Below are positions 35,261 to 48,341 of a stretch of 64,000 nucleotides of DNA, one piece after another. Location: positions 195,766,788 through 195,830,787 of the forward strand of contig NC_053036.3 of assembly GCF_002575655.3 (NCBI RefSeq), in the 5' to 3' direction. Each line of letters begins with the position of its first letter. The first letter of the stretch is position 1. Position numbers and translations under genes: made by a program. The stretch is from Aegilops tauschii subsp. strangulata. Its lineage: Eukaryota > Streptophyta > Magnoliopsida > Poales > Poaceae. The notes below the pieces were generated by a model that searched no databases, had not been told where the DNA came from, and saw nothing but the letters and a program-made list of their open reading frames with translations.

Positions 35261-37031
35261 TGTTGGAAATATTCCCTAGAGGCAATAATATTTGTATTAT
35301 TATGTTTCCATATTCCTAGTTAAGAGTTTATATTCTATGCTATAACTGCTATGATCCAGAAATATGCGATTCAGTGGAAAACTCATATGCATGTGTGGAA
35401 CGATAAACGGTAAATAAAAGGTTCCTAGTCATGTCTCTAAGACTAGCTCAAGTGTTGTTGGTTATCACGTTTTCCGGATCTTAGGATATCGTTAAGTGTA
35501 ATGATAGTCGTAAAACAACATTGAGGTTATGATATTGGAAGAACGATCATATTGAATCAACCAATCTTGTTTGTTATGAATTGAGTTAATATTGCCTCCA
35601 TTCAATTGTTATAACACTGAGTGTTAACGTGTGATATTGCTCCTTAGACCATGAGAGTATCGTGGTCACTTCCTAACGTATGGCGGGCTTTGGGGTTGCT
35701 CAACCGTCACTTGTAACACGGTGATCTAACGACAACTTGCAGGTTCATCAAAAAGTTTGACAAGTGGTCAGATAGCTCGAGAGGGGATTTGTTCCTCCGG
35801 CGACGGAGAGATATTCTTAGGGCCCTCTCGGTGTGACGGCATCCATCATTGTCTGGCCAGATATAGGTGACTGTGTCACGGGGATGCCAGAACACTTCAA
35901 CGAGAAAGAACAGAACCGGTAACGGGAGCAACGATATAGTAAGCATGGTGATGACTCAGGAGGATACCGATGCACACCGGGTTTTGTAAAGTATTGCGAA
36001 GCAAAGGGAACGTCAGATGATAACCTAAGGTTCACTCAAATATCATTCATGTGCTCACAGGACCGATACGGACGTCCATGGTCCCGCTGCCGGTCATTGA
36101 ACGAAGGGGTTTCGTTCATGTTTGTGAGTTACCGAACCTACGGGGTCACAAGCTTAAGGCAATCACGATCTGCTGAGTGTTAATAGGATGGGAGTAATGA
36201 GAATATATTTGTGGAATTGTTTCATTAATATTCGGAATAGTTCCGAGAGGATCCGGAAGGGTTTTGGTGAATATCGGGTAATATTGATAAATAATATATA
36301 TGTGGAAAATGATTTCAGGAATTTTAAATTATATATAAAATGGTCTGAAAGTATTTAGAACAATTTTATATTTAATTTAATATCAACGGGCCTAAAAAGG
36401 CCAAGAGGTGGAAAGCAACTTGGGCCCTTGTGGCCCAAGTTGGGAGAGGCGCACCTTCCCTAAGGAAGGAGGCCGAATAGGAGTAGGGGAGGAGTCCAAC
36501 TCCTCCTCCCCTTGGCTGGACTCCCCAAGGAGGGTTTCCCTCCTTGGTGGCAGCCCTCCCTCTCCCCTCTAACCTATATATAGTGGAGGTTTGGTGCACA
36601 ATTGAATACAGAGTTTTTGGAGCCTCCTCCAGTTCCTGTTCTGGTTGGTCCTAATTGACTAATTAGAGATTGGATAATCCTCTTGTCCTCATAATTAGAA
36701 GGCCAGTGTGGTTCTAATCTCCTCCCTCTAATTCTTTGGCGACGATTAGCTCTGGACGGCGAAGCGCTGTCGGATCATGAAGGCTACATGCTTGCAACCA
36801 AGTAGAGAGGTCGTGCTTTCGGTCTTCGGTCGAGGGACTGTTCGTGGGCGGTATGAAGGATCGTTCATATACGGTTCGAGGGACTCCAAGTACAATATAC
36901 ACCGACATGTTCTTCTTCCGCTGCAACTTGGTGAAGGTAACGGTCATGATCCCAACTCGTTTTGCATCTTCATATTGATGTTGGGTGATCGTAGGTGCGA
37001 TTTTTTTTGTTTTCTACTACGTTCTTCAACA
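35261..37031 (+). mobile_element. 5' LTR of a Copia (Angela/BARE-like) element, 1771 bp
   Basis: Starts TGTTGGAAATATTCCCTAG and ends TACGTTCTTCAACA, TG...CA with 6-bp inverted ends. It is followed by a primer-binding site. The first 140 bp match the start of the 3' LTR at 55774 with about 11 differences by eye. Candidate 5-bp left duplication CCTTA (35256-35260); the right one is outside view. Confidence 0.85.
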
Positions 37032-37032
37032 G

Positions 37033-37045
37033 TGGCATCATGAGC
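37033..37045 (+). other. Primer-binding site (initiator tRNA-Met type)
   Basis: TGGCATCATGAGC, one base after the LTR. The usual plant form is TGGTATCAGAGC, so it carries two or three changes. Confidence 0.7.
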
Positions 37046-37996
37046 TGGATTACGAGTAGGTGCAGGTTGCGATCTATATCACATGTTATTGTGAGGGTTG
37101 ATGTTCTTGCTATGCTTCTCTCAAGTGTTGCTTTGGTTCAATTCATGAACAACATGGTGTCATTCTGTTACAAGGTTCTGACAATATATCGGCTCTGACT
37201 TTCGATGATCTGCTAACAGTTCCTTGGGCTTCACCATAGTTGAGAATAGTGAACCGTCACGTACACAAGAGGGTGCCGAAGATGGATGATCTTCTAGGGG
37301 GTCATGCGTATTGACGAAGTTTAGTTTGGGGATAGAGATTTTGAATTAAGTCTCTTGTTTCACATACCCCGAAACTTAATCTAGCATCAAGAATCATCTC
37401 CTAAATTGTGGAGATAGGTAGCTAATGTTACTTGTTAAAACAGGTTAACCACATAACTAAAATTGTGCCAAAGCTGATTAGAGGATGTCTAACTTGGTTT
37501 TGCAGGATATGCATATGATGTGGTACAGCCTTCGTCATGATAATGAGTTTATGTAGAGATGGTTATATGTTGTAATGCTAAGTGGCCTGCGCATCACGGC
37601 ATGATGGCTGGAGCCACGAGATTGCCACGTTAATGTAAAATTCATAGAGATAAACTAAAGGTTACATGCGATGATGGCAAACGTACATGGAGGACCCCAA
37701 CGAGGAGAAGGTGTACATGGCGTGAGACGAGGAGCTATAATTTCGTGCCACGGCGGAATTTTTGAATTTGGTGCCATCGCAATGTTTTCTGAAATGGTTG
37801 GCATGGCAACGTTTTCTGAAATTGCCGCCACGGAAATGTTTTTGAAACGGTTCGCGACAACAAAATATTGGCCATCATGTCGCTTCAAATGGAGATTGAA
37901 GACGGTCATGGAGCACTCCCGACGCCCAGGGCTATACCATATCATGCTATTATGAATTGCCTGAGATGTTTATCCATTTATTGTTTGCACCCTTTA
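37046..37996 (+). mobile_element. Copia internal region, left part (5' leader and decayed gag)
   Basis: A/T-rich decayed sequence with no long ORF. It ends at the TTA duplicated by the CACTA insertion and resumes at 51709. Confidence 0.6.
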
Positions 37997-38156
37997 CACT
38001 ACTGCAGGATGCTGCTAACATGACACTACGATCAGAGACCCTTCGAGAAACTGTGTGCGATGTCATAATCGCAAACGGTGCTGTATGAAAACCATCAGAA
38101 ATGTGTAAAACGTTTGCGATGAAGGATGCATCAAACATGGTTCAGGTTTTATTTGC

Positions 38157-38420
38157 GTGTGCGATGAAGGGCATACGGTTCAGTTCAATGAACTATTTGC
38201 GATGAGGAGGAACAAAAGAAACGGGCAGCCAGATGGAGGCGTGTGCGATACACAACATACGGTTCACTCGGATGAACTATTTGTGATTAGGCAACACAAA
38301 AGAAATGGTCAGCCAGATCAAAGGTGTGTGCGATATACGGCATGCGGTTCACTCGGATGAACTGTCTGCGTTGAGACATGAGAACAGAAATGGTTCAACT
38401 TAATAAGATGTGTGTGATAC
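38157..38420. repeat. 84-bp subterminal tandem repeat of the CACTA element
   Basis: GTGTGCGAT recurs at 38157, 38241 and 38325 with matching flanks (ACGGTTCA..GATGAACTATTTG). Such repeats near CACTA ends usually bind the TNPA-type protein; that role is inferred here. Confidence 0.75.
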
Positions 38421-38531
38421 GCGGCAAACAGGTCTGTAATCAGAAATGTGTCTGAAGACCGGTAAGAACACAGACGGTTGCTGCTAATAAGACGTGTGTG
38501 TTGTGCGATGGGATTGCATACAGAACAACAA

Positions 38532-38562
38532 CATATATATATATATACACACACACACACAC
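38532..38562. repeat. (AT)n(AC)n microsatellite
   Basis: AT run 38532-38546 joined to an AC run to 38562. Confidence 0.9.
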
Positions 38563-38770
38563 TTATAAGGACATGCTTGCATAACCAAATTAAACATCCA
38601 CTTACATAGGTGGCTACTACAACCATGGCATTTGCACACACCAAAGTAAACTATTACATGCATAATTACATAGGTGGCTACTACACACATGACATTTCCA
38701 CACACATCAATAAAGTAAACTATATATTACATGCATGATTAACTAGCATAAACGATCATCTGATCATCAT

Positions 38771-39481
38771 CTACTTCTTGTGATGCTTGCGCTTCTTGTG
38801 GCTCGATCCGGGCTCATCGATTTGGGTAACGAGGCACTTCCTCATGTCAACGATCCGCCTGTGCATCTCGTAGCATGTGTACACGCTCTTGGCCGCGAAC
38901 CTGAGGTGAGGTTCATCCGGTTGCCGCATCCAGGCCTTGTGCCATGATACATGACTTGTTCTCTGGGGATTCTGCTTCATCTTTTCGTAGTAGGGGTCGA
39001 TGATGGCCGAGGCGAGTTCGACCAGGGAGTCCTGCTTCGTGCTGCCCCAGACCATGTAGTGGTCACGGATTTCGACAAGGTTCTTGCAGGCCAAGCCCGT
39101 AACACTGAGTGCTTTTACATCGTCTTTGGTATCCACGGTGGCGAACTTGTAGTCGGTGTTGTTGACAAACCTGTTGAAACGGTCGCAAGGCTCTGTGGCT
39201 ATGCAGTAGTGGTAGATGAGGACATGATGGCGCACGCACAACTGGGTGACGGCAACCTTCTAATCTATGCCGGGACGACCAGCGCAGTACTGGAGGTCGA
39301 TGCCGACCACCTTGTACTTGTCTCCAGCAAGCAACTGCTCAACGCTGTTGATGTAGTCGTCCACCACGGCCGGGTCGATGGTGTACACCACCGAGAGATC
39401 CGTCTCCCTCGCGTGGGTCTCCACTCTATGCTCGCCGAACTTCATTGGAGCACCGCTGGACATCCCCTCTCTATGTGTCAT
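38771..39481 (-). pseudogene. DEDDy exonuclease-like pseudogene inside the CACTA element
   Basis: One continuous frame of 237 codons from ATG at 39481, broken by a single TAG at 39262-39260 (codon 74). It has no intron, unlike the relative at 3974-5546. Motif I reads GIDLQY instead of D-x-E, and motif III reads FAAKSVY instead of YAAKDAY, so key metal-binding acids and the Tyr are gone. Other likenesses to the intact gene remain: SAIIDPYYEKMKQ matches SVIHPFYQNMKKK. The C-terminus is a Lys/His-rich KKRKHHKK tail that could be a nuclear signal. It is probably catalytically dead even if the stop were read through. Confidence 0.7.
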
Positions 39482-39749
39482 CGTGGGTGTGCTTGTTGTG
39501 TTGTGGGTCGCGGTAGAAAGGTTGAAGAGAATAAGGTTATAATGGCCGCGGGAATTAAAGGGGAAGCCGGACGGCCAGAAATATCGGCAGGCCCTGATGG
39601 CAGTTCTAATTTGCAGCGCGTAACTCCATCGTGCCGCACGTAACTGCATCGTGTGGCAACGCGCGCGGCGCAATCGCATGCATATGGGGCCTCCGACGTG
39701 ATCGTGCGCACGCCCAAACGCTGGCAGAGCGCGCGCGAAGGGACGCGAG

Positions 39750-41464
39750 TGTTGGGAATCGTTGCAGAATTTTAAAATTTTCTACGCATCACCAAGATCC
39801 ATCTATGGAGTTTACTAGCAACGAGAAGGAAGGAGTGCATCTACATACCCTTGTAGATCGCGAGCGGAAGCGTTCAAGTGAACGGGGTTGATGGAGTCGT
39901 ACTCGTCGTGATCCAAATCACCGATGACCGAGCGCCGAACGGACGGCACCTCCGCGTTCAACACACGTATGGAGCAGCGACATCTCCTCCTTCTTGATCC
40001 AGCAAGGGGGGAGGAGAGGTTGATGGAGATCCAGCAACACGGCGGCGTGGTGGTGGAAGTAGCGGGGATCCCGGCAGGGCTTCGCCAAGCGCAAGCGGGA
40101 GGGAGAGGTGTCACGGGAGGGAGAGGGAGGCGCCAGGGGCTAGGGTACTGCTGCCCTACCTCCCCCCACTATATATAGGGGTCCTGGGGGGGCGCCGGCC
40201 CCCTGGAGATCCCATCTGAGGGGGGGGGGCGGCGGCCAAGGGGGTGGCTTGCCCCCCAAGCCAAGTGGGGCGCCCCCCACCCCCAGGGTTTCCAACCCTA
40301 GGCGTAGGGGAGGCCCAAGGGGGGCGCACCAGCCCACCAGTGGCTGGTTCCCCTCCCCACTTCAGCCCATGGGGCCCTCCGGGACAGGTGGCCCCACCCG
40401 ATGGACCCCCGGGACCCTTCCGGTGGTCCCGGTACAATACCGATAACCCCCGAAACTTTCCCGGTGGCCGAAACTGGACTTCCTATATATAATTCTTCAC
40501 CTCCGGACCATTCCGGAACTCCTCGTGACGTCCGGGATCTCATACGGGACACCGAACAACTTTCGGGTTTCCGCATACTAATATCTCTACAACCCTAGCG
40601 TCACCGAACCTTAAGTGTGTAGACCCTACGGGTTCGGGAGACATGCAGACATGACCGAGATGACTCTCCGGTCAATAACCAACAGCGGGATCTGGATATC
40701 CATGTTGGCTCCCACATGTTCCACGATGATCTCATCGGATGAACCACGATGTCGAGGATTCAATCAATCCCGTATACAATTCCCTTTGTCAATCGGTACG
40801 TTACTTGCCCGAGATTCGATCATCGGTATCCCAATACCTCGTTCAATCTCGTTACCGGCTAGTCACTTTACTCGTACCGTAATGCATGATCCCGTGACCA
40901 ACCACTTGGCCACTTTGAGCTCATTATGATGATGCATTACCGAGTGGGCCCAGAGATACCTCTCCGTCATACGGAGTGACAAATCCCAGTCTCGGTTCGT
41001 GCCAACCCAACAGACACTTTCGGAGATACCCGTAGTGCACCTTTATAGCCACCCAGTTACGTTGTGACGTTTGGCACACCCAAAGCACTCCTACGGTATC
41101 CGGGAGTTGCACAATATCATGGTCTAAGGAAATGATACTTGACAATTGGAAAAGCTCTAGCAAACGAACTACACGATCTTTGTGCTATGCTTAGGATTGG
41201 GTCTTGTCCATCACATCATTCTCCTAATGATGTGATCCCGTTATCAATGACATCCAATGTCCATAGTCAGGAAACCATGACTATCTGTTGATCAACGAGC
41301 TAGTCAACTAGAGGCTCACTAGGGACATGTTGTGGTCTATGTATTCACACATGTATTACGATTTCCGGATAACACAATTATAGCATGAACAATAGACAAT
41401 TATCATGAACAAGGAAATATAATAATAACCATTTTATTATTGCCTCTAGGGCATATTTCCAACA
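39750..41464 (-). mobile_element. Solo LTR, Angela/BARE-type Copia, 1715 bp
   Basis: TGTTGG...CCAACA ends. In reverse complement it starts TGTTGGAAATATGCCCTAG, the classic Angela/BARE1 LTR start. Exact 5-bp duplications GCGAG flank it (39745-39749 and 41465-41469). No internal region, so it arose by LTR-LTR recombination. It inserted into the CACTA element. Confidence 0.9.
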
Positions 41465-42210
41465 GCGAGCAGAGCGCTGCGCGGTCGCCTCAAGGAAAAG
41501 TTGTCCACAAGCCGAGCACGCCGACGGACACGAGCAGAGCGTGCCAACAGACGCGACAGAGCGCGTCGCGGCGCCTAACGGTGAGCACAGCACGCTGCAG
41601 CGCCTAACGGCGAGTAGAGCTTGCCGAGGGATGCGAGCAGAGGACGGCACAGTGATACGTGGCAAATAAGATGAACTGTGCGAGCGAAGTCGGAGACATC
41701 AAGCACGAATCATATTAGAGTTGCATGTGCGATACGTGGAAGACAGTTGATCCATCAGAGCTGTTTGTGATGGAATAAGCCATGTGTGTTACGTGCAAAC
41801 GCCTGCTGGTGTATAACCTTAAAATTTAACCAAAAAAGTGTTAATGCATGTTACAAAAATTGTATAGCTAGAAACTATGTTCAAATACGACTCCAACGAT
41901 ATAATCTATGGCGGCATGCATTTGTATTTTATTAGTTAAATCCTACTTATAAACCAGGACGGGTATAGTAGGTAATTAAATCGCACACGTTTTTTTACTA
42001 ACTGTATGTGTACGTGTCCTCTCGTCCTCCTCTCGCACGTCTTGTCACCCCGCTGCCACAGATGGCTTACAGTGCAAGCTTGCGCAGCGCGCGGGGGTGT
42101 TCTTTTGGCCAAATGGTGGCGCCAATGAATCGTCGGTGAGCCCGTTCCCGCACAAGCTTCCCGCCCGACTCAGTGAAATCCCCCAAAATCCCAATGCTTA
42201 CCGGCCTGCT
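41465..42210. other. CACTA interior without genes
   Basis: 41465-41640 has GAGCAGAGCG-type short repeats. 41650-42050 is A/T-rich with scattered TGTGCGATACGTGG words like the subterminal repeats. Confidence 0.4.
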
Positions 42211-42298
42211 ATAAAAACCCTCACGGCCGGCGAGTCCTGCGTCGCATTTTCCCCTCCCTCCCTGTAGCTTATCTCGTCTGCTTCTCCCACAATCGCCA

Positions 42299-42903
42299 AT
42301 GGCACCAGTCCGTCGTCGTCGCTCAGCCACTCCGTCATCATTAGAGGACAGCTCCAGCTGGGAGGCTACACCGCGGGGCGGCGCAGTCCCTGGCGTAGTG
42401 TAGTGCGCGTGGCGTCCCTGTTGGGTGTGCGCGGAACACCCACCACACGCTCCACCGCCGCTGCCCGTCGGCAGCTGTTGCCGGCCGCCGTTTCCGCCAC
42501 ACCACCGTCGAAAGCCAGGGCCATCTCCCGCTCCGCCGCCGCGGCCCGAAGGCGGGAGGTGGTCGTCGTGGCCGCCACCCCACTGCTGGCCACCGTGGCC
42601 ATCACCCGCTCCGCCACCGCGGCCCGAAGGCGGGAGGTGGTGGTCGTGGTTGCCACCCCATCGTCGGCCACCGTGGCCGCCAGCCCACCGTCGACCGCCG
42701 GGATCATCACCCGCTCCGCCACCGCCGCCCAAAGGAGGGAGGCGGATGTGGAGGACCACACGTGCGTCAGCGACCTTGCGCACTACATCGAGTTCCTGCG
42801 AGAGGAGGAGGAACGCCTCGTCGAGCACGCAAAGATCATTACCGCAGCCGTGGCCGCAGCACACGCCGACGCAGAGGCGAGGAATCAGGAGATCTACGAG
42901 TAG
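42299..42903 (+). pseudogene. Ala/Arg-rich cargo ORF of the CACTA element, broken
   Basis: A TATAAAAA box at about 42210 precedes ATG 42299 (MAPVRRRRSATPSS), but that frame stops at 42401-42403. A second frame (about 42403-42903) carries on with three or four repeats of the form ITRSATAARRREVVVV and a coiled coil (AHYIEFLREEEERLVEHAKI), ending at TAG 42901-42903. Coiled-coil-like sequence in other frames continues to about 43045. Probably one gene with frame breaks; no known domain. Confidence 0.4.
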
Positions 42904-43728
42904 TCCTGCCGCTTCGAGAGGGATCGTCTGGAGCAGCAGTGGGCGTTCAAGCTGGAGACCTTCGCTGAACGTGCAAAAGCGGCAGGCACCGTATTGCATT
43001 TCTCCGGCTCGTCGGTAGGCTCCTCCTCCTCCTCTGCCTCTCACTAAGCGCGCTCGGCAGAGGAGAGGCTGCCGGAAGTAGCACAAAGCCCCTCCGTGGA
43101 GTAGTATTTAGGGGCTATTTTGTTTAGTTCATCTGACTATAGATGTGTGGTCGAACTGTACAACATACTTAAAATTAGCTAGTATATATAGTTGAACTAG
43201 CTATTTCAGTACGTGGTTGGCAACAATTGAGGAGAAGTTTGGTCGGTTCAGCTGTCGAGTTGAACTGTTTGTATAAATTAAGAACGACTGCTTAATCTAT
43301 GAATGAAATCTATGTTTAATTACTGAATTTTAGTTGCAAAAATTACATAGTGCTAATGATTTCTAGCTGCATATTTTGACAAATCGCAGTGTTACAAGGA
43401 TTGACAAATGGCAACGTTACTAGATCAACAAATGTAAATCTTCCCAGTTTGAAAAATGGCAACATACCAAATATGACAGATGCAAATCTTACCAAATTGT
43501 TTGTACGTGGTTGCACACGGGTCATCCAGAACAACCGTTTGCATTGAAGGGATGCACAAATCCTATGCTGCTCTCACTTTGCATACGGGTGTTCTATCTA
43601 AATCGTTTACGATCAAGAGCTGCAGATATCCTGCCCGGCACATTTCAGTCAAGGTCCAGCAGCTGTCCGCACGGCACCTCCTTCAGCCATTAAAACCAAG
43701 ACACGTGGCGTCACGTGAATGGTTAACA

Positions 43729-46700
43729 GAATTTTGGATTTACTAGAATTTAAAAACCAGGCATCTCAATGTTTCGCCGGCAATCAACGGTGCCCTGGGG
43801 TTTGAAATTCATGCCCATTTCTTGCATGGGAACTAAGCATGCACCCAAGGACACATCTTTGATTTTTCAACCAATTTATATGCACTGGATCATGTGCATG
43901 TAGTTCAAATTTAAATTATGCACATAAATGCATTGAAAACTCAGTTAATGCATAAAAAATTCCAAACGAACCCCGAAAAATCACAAAAATTCACACAACA
44001 CTCCAGTTGTTCTATGTTGACACGAGAAAAAAAATTGTAAGCAATAAGAGGCAATGGATATCGTTTCGTCCCCAAAGGTAGGACGTTCCCTACCGAAAAC
44101 CATCATGCTTGTTGTGAGAAGCTCCGGTTTGTGAGAAGCATATACCCAAACCTGCCCCAAATGGGACAAAATTTGTACCACGGCATGTTGATGCCGCTCC
44201 ATGATAGCATGCCAAGTTTCATGAATTTCAGACGAGTTTTGGATTTACTAGAATTTAAAAACCAGCCATCTCAATGTTTTGCCGGTAATCAACGGTGCCC
44301 TGGTGTTCGAAATTCATTCCCATTTCTTGCATGGGACCTAAGCATGCACCCAAGGACACATATTTGATTTTTAAACCAATTTATATGCACTGGAGCATGT
44401 GCATGTAGTTCAAATTTGAATTATGCACATAAATGCATTGAAAACTCAGTTAATGCATAAAAATGTCCAAACGAACCCCGAAAAATCACAAAAAATCGCA
44501 CAACACTCCAGTTGTTCTATGTTGACACGAGAAAAAAAATTGAAAGCAATAAGAGGCAATAGATATCGTTTCGTCCCCAAAGGTGGGACGTTCCCTACCG
44601 AAAACCATCATGCTTGTTGTGAGAAGCTCCGGTTTGTGAGAAGCATATACCCAAACCTGCCACAAATGGGACAAAATTTGTACCACGGCATGTTGATTCC
44701 GCTCCATGATAGCATGCGAAGTTTCATGAATTTCAGACGAGTTTTGGATTTACTAGAATTTAAAAACCAGGCATCTCAATGTTTTGTCGGCAATCAACGG
44801 TGCCCTGGTGTTTGAAATTCATTCCCATTTCTTGCATGGGACCTAAGAATGCACCCAAGGACACAAATTTGATTTTTCAACCAATTTATATGCACTGGAG
44901 CCTGTGCATGTAGTTCAAATTTGAATTATGCACATAAATGCATTGAAAACTCAGTTAATGCATAAAAATGTCCAAACGAACCCCGAAAAATCACAAATTT
45001 CACACATCACTCCAGTTTTTCTATGTTGACACGAGAAAACAAAATTGAAAGCAATAAGAGGCAATGGATATCATTTCATCCCCAAAGGTGGGACGTTCCC
45101 TACCGAAAACCATCATGCTTGTTGTGAGAAGCTCCGGTTTGTGAGAAGCATATATCCAAACCTGCCCCAAATGGGACAAAATTTGTACCACGGCATGTTG
45201 ATGCCGCTCCGTGATAGCATGCAGAGTTTCATGAATTTCAGACGAGTTTTGGATTTACTAGAATTTAAAAACCTGGCATCTCAATGTTTTGCTGACAATC
45301 AACGGTGCCCTGGTGTTCGAAATTCATTCCCATTTGTTGCATAGGACCTAAGCATGCACCCAAGGACACAAATTTGATTTTTCAACCAATTTATATGCAC
45401 TTGAGCATGTGCATGTAGTTCAAATTTGAATTATGCACATAAATGCATTGAAAACTCAGTTAATGCATAAAAATGTTCAAACGAACCCCGAAAAATCACA
45501 AAAATTCACACAACACTCCAGTTGTTCTATGTTGACACGAGAAAAAAAATTGAAAGCAATAAGAGGCAATGGATATCGTTTCGTCCCCAAAGGTGGGACG
45601 TTCCCTACCAAAAACCATCATGCTTGTTGTGAGAAGCTCCGGTTTGTGAGAAGCATATACCCTAACCTGCCCCAAATGGGACAAAATTTGTACCACGACA
45701 TGTTGATGGCGCTCCATGATAGCATGACAAGTTTCATGAATTTCAGACGAGTTTTGGATTTACTAGAATTTAAAAACCTGGCATCTCAATGTTTTGCTGA
45801 CAATCAACGGTGCCCTCGTGTTAAAAATTCATTCCCATTTATTGCATGGGACCTAAGCATGCACCCAAGGACACAAATTTGATTTTTCAACCAATTTATA
45901 TGCACTTGAGCATGTGCATGTAGTTCAAATTTGAATTATGCACATAAATGCTGTGAAAACTCAGTTAATGCATAAAAATGTCCAAACGAACCCTGAAAAA
46001 TCACAAAAATTCACACAACACTCCAGTTGTTCTATGTTGACACGAGAAAAAAATTTGAAAGCAATAAGAGGCAATGGATATCGTTTCGTCCCCAAAGGTG
46101 GGACGTTCCCTACCGAAAACCATCATGCTTGTTGTGAGAAGCTCCGGTTTGTGAGAAGCATATACCCTAACCTGCCCCAAATGGGACAAAATTTGTACCA
46201 CGACATGTTGATGCCGCTCCATGATAGCATGCCAAGTTTCATGAATTTCAGACGAGTTTTGGATTTACTAGAATTTAAAAACCAGGCATCTCAATGTTTT
46301 GCTGGCAATCAACGGTGCCCTGGTGTTCGAAATTCATTCCCATTTCTTGCATGGGACCTAAGCATGCACCCAAGGACACATCTTTGATTTTTCAACCAAT
46401 TTATATGCACTGGAGCATGTGCATGTAGTTCAAATTTGAATTATGCACATAAATGCATTGAAAACTCAGTTAATGCATAAAAATGTCCAAACGAACCCCG
46501 AAAAATCACAAAAATTCACACAACACTCAAGTTGTTCTATGTTGACACGAGAAAAAAAATTGAAAGCAATAAGAGGCAATGGATATCGTTTCGTCCCCAA
46601 AGGTGGGACGTTCCCTACCGAAAACCATCATGCTTGTTGTGAGAAGCTCCGGTTTGTGAGAAGCATATACCCTAACCTGCCCCAAATGGGACAAAATTTG

Positions 46701-47990
46701 TACCACGACATGTTGATGCCGCTCCATGATAGCATGACAAGTTTCATGAATTTCAGACGAGTTTTGGATTTACTAGAATTTAAAAACCTGGCATCTCAAT
46801 GTTTTGCTGACAATCAACGGTGCCCTGGTGTTCGAAATTCATTCCCATTTGTTGCATGGGACCTAAGCATGCACCCAAGGACACAAATTTGATTTTTCAA
46901 CCAATTTATATGCACTTGAGCATGTGCATGTAGTTCAAATTTGAATTATGCACATAAATGCATTGAAAACTCAGTTAATGCATAAAGATGTCCAAACGAA
47001 CCCCGAAAAATCACAAAAATTCACACAACACTCCAGTTGTTCTATGTTGACACGAGAAAAAAAATTGAAAGCAATAAGAGGCAATGGATATCGTTTCGTC
47101 CCCAAAGGTGGGACGTTCCCTACCGAAAACCATCATGCTTGTTGTGAGAAGCTCCGGTTTGTGAGAAGCATATACCCAAACCTACCCCAAATGGGACAAA
47201 ATTTGTACCACGACATGTTGATGCCGCTCCATGATAGCATGCCAAGTTTCATGAATTTCAGACGAGTTTTGGATTTACTAGAATTTAAAAACCAGGCATC
47301 TGAATGTTTTGCCGGCAATCAACGGTGCCTTGGTGTTCGAAATTCATTCCCATTTCTTGCATGGGACCTAAGCATGCACCCTAGGACACAGATTTGATTT
47401 TTCAACCAATTTATATGCACTGGAGCATGTGCATGTAGTTCAAATTTGAATTATGCACATAAATGCATTGAAAACTCAGTTAATGCATAAAAATGTCCAA
47501 ACGAACCCCGAAAAATCACAAAAATTCACAGAACACTCCTGTATCTATGTTGACACGAGAAAAAAATTGAAAGCAATAAGAGGCAATGGATATCGTTTCG
47601 TCCCCAAAGGTGGGACGTTCCCTACCGAGAACCATCATGCTTGTTGTGAGAAGCTCCGGTTTGTGAGAAGCATATACCCAAACCTGCCCCAAATGGGACA
47701 AAAATTTTGCCACGACATGTTGATGCCGCTACATGATATCATGCCAGGTTTCATGAATTTCAGACGAGTTTTGGATTTACTAGAATTTAAAAAACCAGGT
47801 ATCTCAATGTTTGCGGCCGAGTGACGGTGGCAAGGTGTTTGAAATTCATTCCCGTTTCTTGCATGGGACCTAAGCGTGCAACCAAGGACACATATTTGAT
47901 TTTTCAATAAGTTTATATGCACTGGAGCATGTGCATGTTGTTCAAATTTGAATTATGCGCATAAAATGTCTAGAAAACCCAGTTAATGTA
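43729..47990. repeat. 505-bp tandem repeat, 8 copies plus ends
   Basis: The anchor GACGAGTTTTGGATTTACTAG lies at 44231, 44736, 45241, 45746, 46251, 46756, 47261 and 47763. Seven units are 505 bp or within 3 bp of that; a degenerate first copy starts near 43729. Units look about 95% alike. Each shows a 149-codon ORF, but 505 is not a multiple of three and the ORF does not run from one unit to the next, so coding is unlikely. It lies in the middle of the CACTA element, between the Ala-rich ORFs. Confidence 0.9.
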
Positions 47991-48341
47991 TAAAAATGTA
48001 CAAACGAACCCTGAGTAATTGCAATATTTTTGACAATACACCTCTAGTTGCATGTTCACTGCAGATAAAAGTTCTAACAATTCAAACACCATCCTTTGTA
48101 GCTGTGACCCCATTACGTAATTCAAATGATCAAGACGATAAATCAAGTAGATCGCACACAGTTTATTATCACCAACCGTGTGAGATGCAGCACAAAATAT
48201 CTTGGAGCATCGTCGGTGTATAGTACGCCCATGCCTTACGAGAGAAGGTGCGTCGGCCATAGTCCACAGCCGGCGTGTCAAGCACACTAGCTAGCTCACT
48301 CCCCAAATATCATTTCACTGTTCATTCGTCGCCGGTGAAAG

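Noticed and set aside
42067..43086. 339-codon minus-strand ORF
   Set aside because: Low-complexity Gly/Ala sequence antisense to the Ala-rich cargo ORF; no domain.
44423..47824. Repeated 149-codon ORFs in the tandem array
   Set aside because: Each ORF stays within one 505-bp unit, a length not divisible by three; the likeness follows from unit homogeneity, not from coding constraint that I can show.
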